DNA from: an uncultured Candidatus Saccharibacteria bacterium
Lineage (GTDB): Bacteria > Patescibacteriota > Saccharimonadia > Saccharimonadales > Saccharimonadaceae
Assembly: GCA_937858705.1 (NCBI GenBank)
Contig: CALLZM010000024.1
Span: 39,263 to 103,262 of the forward strand
Direction of reading: 5' to 3'
DNA: 64,000 nucleotides
Position 1 is the stretch's first letter. The number at the start of each line of letters is the position of its first letter. Made by a program: the position numbers and the translations under genes. The notes beneath the pieces are model-generated. The model made no database searches. It worked only from the letters and a program-made list of their open reading frames with translations, and was not told the origin of the DNA. Below, in pieces: positions 16,045 through 25,773 of this stretch.

Positions 16045-18264
16045 ATGGCAGTTTCAAGAGGTTCGTTTGGTAAAGGTTTTGCGCTTCCGAGCGTACTGAT
16101 CGCTAGTGTCGTAGCTATGATGGTTCTAATGGCTGCGTTATCTTCGACAGCTGGTATACAATCATCTCTCAGTCAGCAGTATTACGATAAACTTGCTCGT
16201 GAGGCCGCTGAGAGCGGTACTGCTATGGCGGAAGAATGTCTTGAGCGAAACAACTATGTTGTTACCTGGACAAATGCTAAGCCACTTACTCCAAAGACTA
16301 ATTGTGATGGCGATCCTGTAACGACCTATCCAGAAAATTTACTCGATGAGCCAAATCTGAAGGTTTCATTTAGCGTGAAGGCTCCTACGAACTCTTCAGA
16401 CAACAAGTTCCTTCTCGTATCGCAAGGTATCACAAAGCTAGTTCGCGAGAGTGATGGCGGCGAATGGCGTACTTTTCTGTATGATGGTAGGAGCCTTGTA
16501 GGCGGACAGATTAGCTTTAGAACCCTCGCCTTTGGCTACACTATTGCGGGAGGATCCTTTTTTGGTACGGTATATCCAGACGGTAGAGTAGCCGCTGTCG
16601 GCGCCAATAGTTATGGCCAACTAGGCAATGGTACAACCACTGCCAGCACTCAGTTGACTTTCTTCGATCTACCGAATGGCGAAAAAGGATCCAGTATCTA
16701 TAGTAGCTATCTATCTCTTGGTCGAGGTATGTTTGTTATTACGGAAAAAGGTGACTTGTATGGTGCAGGTAAAAATAGCTACGGCGAGTTGGGCAATACG
16801 CCGATAATAGATGCTCGATCTGCTCCTCTAAAGTTCAATCTACCAGCAGGAGTGAAAGCAAAGTTTGTATCGATGCTCATAGGTTCTACCTTTGTCTTGG
16901 GGGACGATAATAATATCTATGCTGCCGGAAGATGTGCAAGTGGCCAGTTGGGTATCAATAATTCTGGTTGTAGCTATCAGTCTACACCACAAAGAGTTTT
17001 GTTGCCAACACCGAGTACGAATAATCTGAACACGATTCCTGACCCTGTATCAAGAAATATTCAAGCTGATAATATTGTTGCCGATAGGGCTTCGGTATTT
17101 ATTCGTATGAAGGGCGGAGCTGTATATGGATGGGGAAATAATGACTATGGTCAACTAGGCAATGGCACAACTACAAGTCAAGACACTCCTGTAAAAGTGG
17201 GTCCTTTTGGTGATAATAGTGCCCCAAGGGCGACTCAGCTGGCATTTGATGGAAACACCTTGTACATTCTAACAGATAGAGGTACTCTATTTGTGGCTGG
17301 CGAGTCGGCGAGTGGCCAGCTCATGGGGGCTCCTGTGCGAATCAAACGCAAGTCTAATACTTCACAGTGTCTTACGCAAATGGGTGCGGGCGAAAACTAT
17401 ACCGTACAGGCTTGTGCCACAGATAATGCTAGTCAGCTATTCAAACTAAGGCCTGATGGACGAGTTGAGACGGCAGGATTATGCATAGAAAGATACATTG
17501 GCGGAACAACTGATGGTACGATAATAGCCAGAGGTTCATGTGGGTCAACTTTTATAGAGCGACAAGATTGGGAGCTGAGACCTGATGGTAAATTTTTCAA
17601 TAGCCACACAAACAAATGCATTGATCTGGCAAGTGATAACAAGGCGCAATTATGGAGTTGTTCTGCTGCGAGAGCTGCAGGACAGGAATGGGTTCTTGAT
17701 GTCGCGACTGGTGTTACGGCTGTTCCTTTGCCGAGTGGCACCAAAGCTTTGCGTGTAACGACAGATCAGCGTTCGGCCTTAGTACTACTTGATAACGGCG
17801 AGGTGTGGGGGGCAGGCGCGAACGATAGTGGACAGCTTGGTATTGGTGGCGCAAGTAGTGCTGTTACAAGACTAAAGAAGATGGCTCTTCCTTCAGGGCG
17901 TACGGCAGTCGATGTTTATACCGCTATGGCTGGGTCGCACGAATCGAGTAATCAATATTCCAACACCTTTGTAGTATTGGACAATGGTAGCGTTGTGGGC
18001 ACTGGATCTAATCAACTAGGCACATTGGGGATAGGTACTATGGGTGGGTACCACACTACTCCTCAGTTGATGTCTTTGCCTGCTGGCATACGGGCGAAGT
18101 CAGTTCAGACGGGATTGGGTACTACAATTATTTTGACAGAGTCGGGGCAAATATATACCGTCGGTAACAATGCTAATGGCCAACTTGGCGACGGTACTAC
18201 TGTTAACCGCTCGGTACCGAAAGCGAGCCAATATACGAATGATACACCTGCAGTTTTATTCTAA
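16045..18264 (+). CDS. Pilin-like anchored RCC1-propeller and ricin-lectin surface protein
   Basis: 739 aa. The N-terminus KGFALPSVLIASVVAMM resembles a prepilin/PilX-type cleavage and transmembrane segment, but the Glu5 of major pilins is absent. About residues 170-430 hold RCC1 repeats (VGANSYGQLGNG, GAGKNSYGELGN, GWGNNDYGQLGNG). About 430-555 resemble a ricin-type lectin (GLCIERYIGG, NKCIDLASDNKAQLWSC, GQEWVLD; QxW-like). RCC1 repeats then resume (GAGANDSGQLGIG, VGNNANGQLGDG), so the lectin appears inserted into the propeller. This suggests carbohydrate binding on the cell surface or a pilus tip, possibly in host attachment. TATAAT lies 10 nt before the ATG. Confidence 0.8.
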   Translation: MAVSRGSFGKGFALPSVLIASVVAMMVLMAALSSTAGIQSSLSQQYYDKLAREAAESGTAMAEECLERNNYVVTWTNAKPLTPKTNCDGDPVTTYPENLLDEPNLKVSFSVKAPTNSSDNKFLLVSQGITKLVRESDGGEWRTFLYDGRSLVGGQISFRTLAFGYTIAGGSFFGTVYPDGRVAAVGANSYGQLGNGTTTASTQLTFFDLPNGEKGSSIYSSYLSLGRGMFVITEKGDLYGAGKNSYGELGNTPIIDARSAPLKFNLPAGVKAKFVSMLIGSTFVLGDDNNIYAAGRCASGQLGINNSGCSYQSTPQRVLLPTPSTNNLNTIPDPVSRNIQADNIVADRASVFIRMKGGAVYGWGNNDYGQLGNGTTTSQDTPVKVGPFGDNSAPRATQLAFDGNTLYILTDRGTLFVAGESASGQLMGAPVRIKRKSNTSQCLTQMGAGENYTVQACATDNASQLFKLRPDGRVETAGLCIERYIGGTTDGTIIARGSCGSTFIERQDWELRPDGKFFNSHTNKCIDLASDNKAQLWSCSAARAAGQEWVLDVATGVTAVPLPSGTKALRVTTDQRSALVLLDNGEVWGAGANDSGQLGIGGASSAVTRLKKMALPSGRTAVDVYTAMAGSHESSNQYSNTFVVLDNGSVVGTGSNQLGTLGIGTMGGYHTTPQLMSLPAGIRAKSVQTGLGTTIILTESGQIYTVGNNANGQLGDGTTVNRSVPKASQYTNDTPAVLF

Positions 18265-18486
18265 AGATTGCTTGGTGAGGTGCCAGCCTCTGCAATATTC
18301 ACAGTGATATATAGTGAGGTCTGTTTGAAAGTTGCTCAATGATAGTGCTTCGGCTTCTCTTTCGGCGGCTTGTTGATTGCTAAATCTTCGTTTGCTCGTG
18401 CATGTTGCAATGTGCTGTTCGGATTGCTCGTTCGCTTTGTCCGCAATTGGACGCGAAGGTTTTTTTGGGTAATTTCGTCGGGGCAT
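18256..18486 (-). CDS. Small basic protein with C-x2-C and C-terminal Trp-His motif
   Basis: 76 aa from ATG 18486 (MPRRNYPKKPSRP), 6 nt after TATACT. The C-terminal half has C-T-SKRRFSNQQAAEREAEAL, then YHCEYCRGWHLT: one CxxC plus a Cys and a His nearby, compatible with a single small zinc site. Similar short proteins with YxCxxCxxWHLT endings occur in many bacteria and phages without known function. Overlaps the lectin gene by 9 bp at the 3' end. Its promoter overlaps the ATP synthase operon promoter. Confidence 0.65.
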   Translation of the reverse strand: MPRRNYPKKPSRPIADKANEQSEQHIATCTSKRRFSNQQAAEREAEALSLSNFQTDLTIYHCEYCRGWHLTKQSLE

Positions 18487-18487
18487 A

Positions 18488-18522
18488 TAGACAGTATAGC
18501 TTATGAGATGGTACAATTGTAA
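18488..18522. promoter_or_regulatory. Interlocked divergent promoters of the ATP synthase operon and a small gene
   Basis: Plus strand: TAGACA (18488-18493), 18-bp spacer, TACAAT (18512-18517), with the atpZ ATG 10 nt further. Minus strand: TTACAA (18517-18522 complement), 18-bp spacer, TATACT (18493-18498 complement), with the start 6 nt further. Each -10 box shares a base with the other promoter's -35, so the two cannot be occupied together. Confidence 0.6.
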
Positions 18523-18527
18523 AAGTA

Positions 18528-18806
18528 ATGGAGAGTAAGTCTGGGGTTTCTAATGCCCAAAAAACACCACGCAAAACTTCTGAAGTCGAAATGACTCAGA
18601 TGATTTTGGTGACTTTGGGTGACACAACTTGGCGTATGTTTGTGCCAAGTATTGGATTCACTCTTTTAGGGGTGTGGTTGGACGGACAATTCGGCACGAA
18701 ACCATGGCTGATGACGAGCGGTATTATACTTGGTTTGGCAGGAGCAGTATTGCTTGTAAGAAAGCAGTTGAGTGACCTGAAATCTCGTAAGGAGCTGAAG
18801 AAATGA
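18528..18806 (+). CDS. atpZ: AtpZ/AtpI family protein
   Basis: 92 aa, first gene of the F1Fo operon. Two hydrophobic segments (MFVPSIGFTLLGVWLDGQFG and SGIILGLAGAVLLVRK) are separated by a short polar turn, the standard AtpZ/AtpI layout. The family helps assemble the c-ring or transports Mg/Ca. Overlaps atpB by 4 bp. Confidence 0.8.
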   Translation: MESKSGVSNAQKTPRKTSEVEMTQMILVTLGDTTWRMFVPSIGFTLLGVWLDGQFGTKPWLMTSGIILGLAGAVLLVRKQLSDLKSRKELKK

Positions 18807-19630
18807 TAAACCTCTTTGCGTCGACAGGCCCACATATATCAGTAAAAGCCGAGCAGCTATTCACCCTTGCTGGTGTACCAATTACTAATTCTCATTTACT
18901 TGGGGCACTTGGTGTCATTGTCCTGGCTTGGTTACTCTTTCGCACTCGAGCAGTAGCGCTTGGTCGACGAGCACCAAACTTTGCCACTCGGTTGACAATG
19001 TGGACATTTGAAGGGCTCTACGGTACAGTACGGCAAGTCATCCCCGATGAAAAGTGGGCGAAAAAAGTTGCCCCCGTCGCTATCACGATATTCTTCTTCG
19101 TTATATCACAATACTGGATGGGAATTTTGCCCATCGTTGGTCCTATTACCGTTGGTGAACACGGCACTCCCCTGTTTCGTCCGTTTGTGGCAGATCTCAA
19201 TATGACTTTTGCGTTGGCTATTGTGACTATCGTCGCGGCACAGATTTACGCGTTCAAATACATGGGCTTCAAGGGCAACATGGGGCGTTATTTCATGAAT
19301 CCGCTGAAAGATCCTATTATGGCGTTTGTTGGGCTGCTCGAGCTTATCGCGGAGTTTTCACGCCTGCTAGGGCTGAGTTTTCGTTTGTTCGGTAATGTAT
19401 TGGCGGGTGAAGTGCTACTCATCATGATCGCATATCTGTCGCAATTTGTTTCGCCACTGGCGCTCCAGCCGTTTTACCTGTTCGAGCTATTTATTGGCGG
19501 CATACAGGCGTATATATTCTTTATGCTGACAACGGTGTTTATTTCCCTCGGTCTGAGCCATCACGGCGACGAGACCCATGACGATGCTCATTCCCCTGCT
19601 TTGACTAAAACGGCGGAGAATGAAACATAA
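18803..19630 (+). CDS. atpB: F1Fo ATP synthase subunit a
   Basis: 275 aa, multi-pass membrane protein. The essential proton-channel Arg sits in LGLSFRLFGNVLAGE, and the C-terminal helix carries FFMLTTVFISLGLSHH. Forms the half-channels facing the c-ring. Start ATG 18803 overlaps atpZ. The histidine/aspartate-rich tail (HHGDETHDDAHS) is somewhat unusual. Confidence 0.95.
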   Translation: MINLFASTGPHISVKAEQLFTLAGVPITNSHLLGALGVIVLAWLLFRTRAVALGRRAPNFATRLTMWTFEGLYGTVRQVIPDEKWAKKVAPVAITIFFFVISQYWMGILPIVGPITVGEHGTPLFRPFVADLNMTFALAIVTIVAAQIYAFKYMGFKGNMGRYFMNPLKDPIMAFVGLLELIAEFSRLLGLSFRLFGNVLAGEVLLIMIAYLSQFVSPLALQPFYLFELFIGGIQAYIFFMLTTVFISLGLSHHGDETHDDAHSPALTKTAENET

Positions 19631-19669
19631 TTAAGTAAAATCATTAAATAATTAAGGAGATATAAAACA

Positions 19670-19882
19670 ATGGAAGCACTAGCATTTTCACTCGCATACG
19701 CATTGCCAGCAGCATTTGCAGCAATCGGCGCAGGTTTGGTTGGCGCAGCAGCGATGAACGCAGCAGGCCGCAACCCAGAAAAAATCAACGATTTGCGCAC
19801 ACTAATGATTCTTGGCATTTCATTTATCGATGCCTTGGCCATCATCGGTTTCATTGTGGCTATTGTCGGAAAAGTTATGTAA
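19670..19882 (+). CDS. atpE: F1Fo ATP synthase subunit c
   Basis: 70 aa, a two-helix hairpin: loop AGRNPEK and the ion-binding carboxylate Asp54 in SFIDALAIIGFI. Asp rather than Glu, and no obvious Na+ ligand set, suggest proton coupling (inference). Strong Shine-Dalgarno AAGGAG 11 nt before the ATG, as expected for the most highly translated subunit. Confidence 0.95.
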   Translation: MEALAFSLAYALPAAFAAIGAGLVGAAAMNAAGRNPEKINDLRTLMILGISFIDALAIIGFIVAIVGKVM

Positions 19883-19912
19883 TTTTCACGAAAAGGGATA
19901 GAGAGGTATTTT

Positions 19913-20452
19913 GTGGATATTGCAATACTAACATTTGGAACGGCGGCGGTCGAGCAACAAGATCTATTTAGTTCGATTGGTATCAATTGGACGCTGCTTG
20001 GATTGCAAGTTGTTGCGTTTCTTATACTGCTGTTTATTTTGAGGCGTTTTGTCTATCCGCCGCTCGTAGCTATGCTGGATAAGCGAGACGAAGCAGTAAA
20101 AGCGAGCGCTGATGCTGCCATGGAAGCAGAGCGGCATGCAGCCGAAGCGGAGACGAGAACGGCCGAGCTGATAGATGAGGCTAAAAAGGAAGCAGCGGAG
20201 ATTGTAGCAACGGCGCATGAGGAAGCAACGAGAACGGCCGAGACGATTCATAAAAAGGCCGAGCATCGAGCCGAAGCGCTTGTACAATCAGCGAAAGAAG
20301 AAATCGCTAAAGAAATTGATGGTGCCAAAAAAGCCATCAAGTCTGACGCGCTCGAGCTGGTCGCGATGGCGGCTGGTAAAGTGGCGGAGGTGAAGGTTGA
20401 TGCTAAGGTCGACAAAGCTTTGATCCAGGAAGCACTGGAGGGCGGCCGCTGA
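19913..20452 (+). CDS. atpF: F1Fo ATP synthase subunit b
   Basis: 179 aa from GTG 19913. One N-terminal membrane helix (WTLLGLQVVAFLILLFILRRFVYPP, shortened here) is followed by a long Ala/Glu/Lys-rich coiled coil (AEAETRTAELIDEAKKEA) forming the peripheral stalk. A GAGAGG Shine-Dalgarno lies 9 nt upstream. The stop overlaps the atpH start (TGATG). Confidence 0.92.
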   Translation: MDIAILTFGTAAVEQQDLFSSIGINWTLLGLQVVAFLILLFILRRFVYPPLVAMLDKRDEAVKASADAAMEAERHAAEAETRTAELIDEAKKEAAEIVATAHEEATRTAETIHKKAEHRAEALVQSAKEEIAKEIDGAKKAIKSDALELVAMAAGKVAEVKVDAKVDKALIQEALEGGR

Positions 20453-20829
20453 TGCCGACTCGATTGCCTCGCCGAAAACTGGCAAAACACTCAGCACGGC
20501 TTATTATAGAGGGCAAGACAGAGATATTCGACCAGTTGGCTGCTCTATTGGTGAGCGAACACCGGACTCAGGAAACGAGTTTGTTGGTGCGAGATATCGA
20601 AGATCAGCTGGCTGAACTGGGCCATATAGTGGTGCGAGTTGAATCGGCGAAGCCAATCGATGAAGCAACAAGAACGAGTATTCGGCAGCTATTTGATGGA
20701 CAGACGGTGTATATCGAGGAGACAGTCCGACCAGAACTGATAGGCGGCATTCGTCTTTCAACGCCCACGAAACGGCTAGATAGAACGGTATTGAAAAAGT
20801 TAAATGATCTTCGGTCGATGAGCGAATAA
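20452..20829 (+). CDS. atpH: F1Fo ATP synthase subunit delta
   Basis: 125 aa, shorter than the usual about 175, lacking much of the N-terminal helical domain. The C-terminal part keeps the OSCP/delta signature VYIEETVRPELIGGIRL (compare DxxLIGGxxI). Connects the b-stalk to the top of the alpha3beta3 hexamer. Identity is supported by its position between b and alpha. Starts within the stop of atpF. Confidence 0.85.
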   Translation: MPTRLPRRKLAKHSARLIIEGKTEIFDQLAALLVSEHRTQETSLLVRDIEDQLAELGHIVVRVESAKPIDEATRTSIRQLFDGQTVYIEETVRPELIGGIRLSTPTKRLDRTVLKKLNDLRSMSE

Positions 20830-20838
20830 GGAGAAAAT

Positions 20839-22365
20839 ATGAGCAAGATTGATGCAACAGAAATTTCAAAGAATCTACGGGATGCGATTGCTAGGTTAGA
20901 AAATTCCGAAGGTCTTGAAGATGTCGGTGTTGTGGTTCGTGTGGGCGACGGCGTGGCGTGGGTGCATGGCCTACGAAATGCCGGATACAGCGAGGTACTC
21001 GAAATTGAGTCATCTGATGGGCCTGTCGAGGCATTTGCACTCAACCTCATGGAGGACGAAATTGGTGCGGTTATTTTGGGTGGTGAGACGAAAGTTGGTG
21101 CTGGCGCGAGAGTGACTCGTAAGGGCGAAGTCTTGACCGTGCCAGTTGGCGAAGAGCTCCTCGGTCGCGTAGTTGATCCGCTCGGGCGACCGCTTGATGG
21201 CGGTCCTGCAATTAAAACGAAAGAGCGCGGACTGATTGAGCGACCAGCGATTGGTGTAATGGGACGAAAGTCGGTGCATGAACCATTGATGACGGGTATC
21301 ATGGCGATTGACGCGATGTTCCCTATTGGCCGTGGCCAGCGGGAACTGATTATTGGTGACCGTCAGACCGGCAAGACGGCAATTGCTATCGACACGATGA
21401 TTAATCAAGCTAAGCAAAAGACGGGCGTGGTAAATGTCTATGTCGCCATAGGTCAGAAGCTCTCGAAGATTACTCGTTTGGTTGAGCGCCTGAAAGAGGA
21501 AGGCGTAATGGACCAGACTATCATCGTAGCAACCAGTCCGAGCGACGCCGCTTCCCTCCTTTTTCTTGCTCCGTACGCCGGTACGGCCATGGGCGAATAT
21601 TTCCGTGACAAAGGTGAGCATGCCTTAATGATTTATGACGATTTAACCAAGCATGCTGTCGCGTATCGCCAAATGTCATTGCTACTTCGTCGTCCGCCAG
21701 GCCGTGAGGCATATCCAGGTGATGTGTTTTATCTCCACTCTCGCTTATTGGAACGATCGGCGAAGTTGTCTGATGCACTCGGTGCAGGTTCGCTGACCGC
21801 TTTGCCGATCATTGAGACACAGGCGGGTGACATCTCAGCATATATCCCAACCAATGTTATTTCGATTACGGATGGCCAGATTTTCCTTGAAACGGACTTA
21901 TTCTACCAAGGTATTCGCCCGGCTATTTCTGCCGGTTTGTCGGTGAGTCGCGTGGGTGGTGCTGCACAAACAAAGGCCGTGAAGTCGGTTGGCGGCAACT
22001 TGAAGCTTGGTTTGAGCCAGTTCCGTGAACTTGCAGCATTTGCCCAATTTGGTTCCGATCTCGACGCTAGCACAAAGGCACAAATTGACCGCGGACAACG
22101 CCTTACTGAGCTACTGAAACAACCGCAATACCAGCCAATGAGCGTGTGGGAGCAATTCGTCAGTATTCATGCAGTAACAAGTGGTGCGTTCGATGAAGTG
22201 CCAACCGCACAGATCAAAGAAGCTCAGTCTTCCCTTCTTACGCGGCTCTGGAAAGACCACAAAGACGCGATGCGTGAGCTAAATAAAGGCGACAAGCCGA
22301 CTGATGCGCACCTGAAGACGATCGATGAACTGACGAAAAAGGTCGCGAAAGGGTTTGAGGCGTAA
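20839..22365 (+). CDS. atpA: F1Fo ATP synthase subunit alpha
   Basis: 508 aa, typical length. Walker [12 protein letters not shown], the EMGEYF-like segment [20 protein letters not shown], and the alpha signature [17 protein letters not shown]. Noncatalytic nucleotide-binding subunit of F1. Shine-Dalgarno AAGGAG 8 nt upstream. Confidence 0.97.
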   Translation: MSKIDATEISKNLRDAIARLENSEGLEDVGVVVRVGDGVAWVHGLRNAGYSEVLEIESSDGPVEAFALNLMEDEIGAVILGGETKVGAGARVTRKGEVLTVPVGEELLGRVVDPLGRPLDGGPAIKTKERGLIERPAIGVMGRKSVHEPLMTGIMAIDAMFPIGRGQRELIIGDRQTGKTAIAIDTMINQAKQKTGVVNVYVAIGQKLSKITRLVERLKEEGVMDQTIIVATSPSDAASLLFLAPYAGTAMGEYFRDKGEHALMIYDDLTKHAVAYRQMSLLLRRPPGREAYPGDVFYLHSRLLERSAKLSDALGAGSLTALPIIETQAGDISAYIPTNVISITDGQIFLETDLFYQGIRPAISAGLSVSRVGGAAQTKAVKSVGGNLKLGLSQFRELAAFAQFGSDLDASTKAQIDRGQRLTELLKQPQYQPMSVWEQFVSIHAVTSGAFDEVPTAQIKEAQSSLLTRLWKDHKDAMRELNKGDKPTDAHLKTIDELTKKVAKGFEA

Positions 22366-22368
22366 CAC

Positions 22369-23250
22369 ATGGCATCGACGCAACAGCTAAAATCTCGCAT
22401 CCGTTCGGTGGGAAACACCAAGCAGATTACTCGTGCCATGCAAATGGTAGCGGCGAGCAAAATGCGGCGAGCACAGGAGGCCACTAAGGCTTCAGCGCCA
22501 TATGTAGTTGCTGCCAACGAATTGCTAAAGCGATTTTCTGCTCAAACGGCGACCGATGAGCATCCACTGTTTGTGAAACGAAAAATCACAAAACGGTTGA
22601 TCATTCTCATTGCTGCCGATAAGGGATTGGCTGGTGCATATAATACAAATGTTTTCAGGGAGTATCTTGGGCTACTGAAACGAGATGATGAAAGAGGTGT
22701 TGTTAATCAAACGCTTACGGTTGGACGAAAGGCTTCACAGTTTGCGAGTCGACTGAAAGACACGGAAATCGTTGGTGCGTTTGACGATGTGCCGGATAAC
22801 CCTGGGGGTATCATATTCCGTACGATTCTTGATACGGCTGTTGATATGTATGCAAAGCATGAAGTCGACGCCGTGAATATTGTATACACCAATTTCATCA
22901 ATAGTATCAATCAAGAAGCGGAGATTCTTCGATTGTTGCCAGCAGGAACCGAAGCGTTTTCAAACCCTGAAGAATTCCAAAATGACACAGAAGAAGTTCG
23001 TTATGAACCTTCAGCCAGCGAAGTACTGGATGGTGTGGCGCGACGCATGATCGGCGCGAAAATCTTCCAAGCATTGCTTGACGCAAGGGCTAGCGAGCAT
23101 AGTATGCGTATGATTGCTATGAAAAATGCTACCGATAATGCCAGTGACTTGGTTGATGATTTGAAACTAGCTATGAATAAAGCTCGACAAGGAGCTATCA
23201 CCCAAGAGTTAGCTGAAATATCGGGCGGAGTGGAAGCGATGGCGCAATAA
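22369..23250 (+). CDS. atpG: F1Fo ATP synthase subunit gamma
   Basis: 293 aa. N-terminal helix QLKSRIRSVGNTKQITRAMQM and C-terminal helix with MRMIAMKNATDNASDLVDDL form the central-shaft coiled coil. Begins 3 bp after atpA. Followed by an extra four-helix-bundle gene before atpD. Confidence 0.95.
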   Translation: MASTQQLKSRIRSVGNTKQITRAMQMVAASKMRRAQEATKASAPYVVAANELLKRFSAQTATDEHPLFVKRKITKRLIILIAADKGLAGAYNTNVFREYLGLLKRDDERGVVNQTLTVGRKASQFASRLKDTEIVGAFDDVPDNPGGIIFRTILDTAVDMYAKHEVDAVNIVYTNFINSINQEAEILRLLPAGTEAFSNPEEFQNDTEEVRYEPSASEVLDGVARRMIGAKIFQALLDARASEHSMRMIAMKNATDNASDLVDDLKLAMNKARQGAITQELAEISGGVEAMAQ

Positions 23251-23264
23251 TAACCAGGAGGAAT

Positions 23265-23645
23265 ATGAATATGCAAGGAACAAAAGCAAAAAATTTCACC
23301 GAATTTAGGCCTTGGCATGAAGGTCACAAGTTGGTATTGACTACCTATCGATTTTTGCGGGCCTTTCCAGACGAAGGTCAATTTAGCCTTAGAGATGAAA
23401 TGAAAAAAGCTGTTGTATCGGTAACGAACAATATCGCCGAAGGATACGCCTGTGATTCGGCTGCCGAAAGAATGAACTTTTTTGTGCTCGCAAACGCTGC
23501 CATGGTAGAATTTCAAAACTGCTTGTTAATAGCTCGAGATGTCGGCTATCTCAAATCGGCTTATTTTGACGAGATTGCCAGACAGGCGGCGATAGTGAAT
23601 AGGCAGCTTGCCGGATTAGTTTCTGCTACCAAAAAGGAAAGATAG
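23265..23645 (+). CDS. Four-helix-bundle protein (23S rRNA-IVS/S23-type) inside the atp operon
   Basis: 126 aa (track start MNMQGT; ATG 23271 is an equally good start). Typical family motifs are FRPWHEGHKLVLTTYRFLRAFP, FSLRDEMKKAVVSVTNNIAEGYA and FFVLANAAMVEFQNCLLIARDVGYL. The family (IPR012657 type) was first seen encoded in 23S rRNA intervening sequences and diversity-generating retroelement loci; its function is unclear. It has a good AGGAGG Shine-Dalgarno, lies 14 bp after atpG and 12 bp before atpD, and must be co-transcribed with ATP synthase. Confidence 0.85.
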   Translation: MNMQGTKAKNFTEFRPWHEGHKLVLTTYRFLRAFPDEGQFSLRDEMKKAVVSVTNNIAEGYACDSAAERMNFFVLANAAMVEFQNCLLIARDVGYLKSAYFDEIARQAAIVNRQLAGLVSATKKER

Positions 23646-23654
23646 AGGAGATAG

Positions 23655-25063
<1,409 letters not shown>

Positions 25064-25064
<1 letters not shown>

Positions 25065-25480
25065 TGAATTTACAACTGATTACGCTTACAGGAACGAAAG
25101 TTGACGAGTCGATTTATTCGGCCGTTATACCGACTGTTGATGGCGAAATATCAGTCTTCCCTAGCCATGAGCCTTTAGTGACTATGGCAAAGGCTGGCAT
25201 CATTGCCATCACCTACGGAAAGGACGGTGACACCATCGAATATTACGCCATATCTGGTGGCGTAGTAGAAATTTCTTACGATTTTATTCGTATATTGGTC
25301 GATGAAGCCGATCATGGCGATGAAATTATCGAGGCAGAATCGAAAGCGGCATTAGAGCGAGCCATCAAGCTTCGTGATGAAACCGATGATCAGGTGGAAC
25401 GAGAGAAAGCACATCAACTAGTTGATCGCCATCTGGTACGACTAAAAGTGGCCGAGCTACAACGGCGCAAACGGCGATAG
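25064..25480 (+). CDS. atpC: F1Fo ATP synthase subunit epsilon
   Basis: 138 aa from GTG 25064, coupled to the atpD stop (TAGTG). N-terminal beta-sandwich (PTVDGEISVFPSHEPLVTMA, AISGGVVEISYDFIRIL) and two C-terminal helices. Couples gamma rotation to the c-ring and can inhibit ATP hydrolysis. Last gene of the operon; no strong terminator is seen before the next promoter. Confidence 0.92.
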
Positions 25481-25487
25481 CGAGTGC

Positions 25488-25518
25488 TTGACAGGTAATT
25501 GCTGGTGTATGGTATACT
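25488..25518 (+). promoter_or_regulatory. Promoter TTGACA-19-TATACT, leaderless type
   Basis: TTGACA (25488-25493) and TATACT (25513-25518) are separated by 19 bp. The ATG of the coiled-coil gene lies 6 nt after the -10. Confidence 0.65.
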
Positions 25519-25524
25519 TGTGCT

Positions 25525-25773
25525 ATGAGCTTAACGAGTGATGATTTGGCAGACATCAAACAGCTGATGACTTCAGTTGTGCGTGCTGAGGTTCGTGCTG
25601 AAGTGCGTGCTGAGGTCGGCGCACTTCGAAATGAAATGAATCAACGATTTGAAGAGCAGGATGAAAAGCTAAATGAAATTCTCAATGCTCTTGGCGCGGA
25701 ACTTAATGAACATGAGGAGCAGATAGACAACCACGAAGTGCGCATACTTCGCCTGGAGCAAAAAGCGGCCTAG
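25525..25773 (+). CDS. Small coiled-coil protein
   Basis: 82 aa. Three near-identical heptad-like units VRAEVRAEVRAEV are followed by a long Glu-rich helix (EQDEKLNEILNALGAELNE) ending RILRLEQKAA. No other motif. Resembles the 77-aa coiled-coil protein at 9927-10160 in size, promoter style and C-terminal R(I/V)xxLE ending. The stop overlaps the convergent dus stop (CTAG, 4 bp). Function unknown. Confidence 0.65.
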   Translation: MSLTSDDLADIKQLMTSVVRAEVRAEVRAEVGALRNEMNQRFEEQDEKLNEILNALGAELNEHEEQIDNHEVRILRLEQKAA

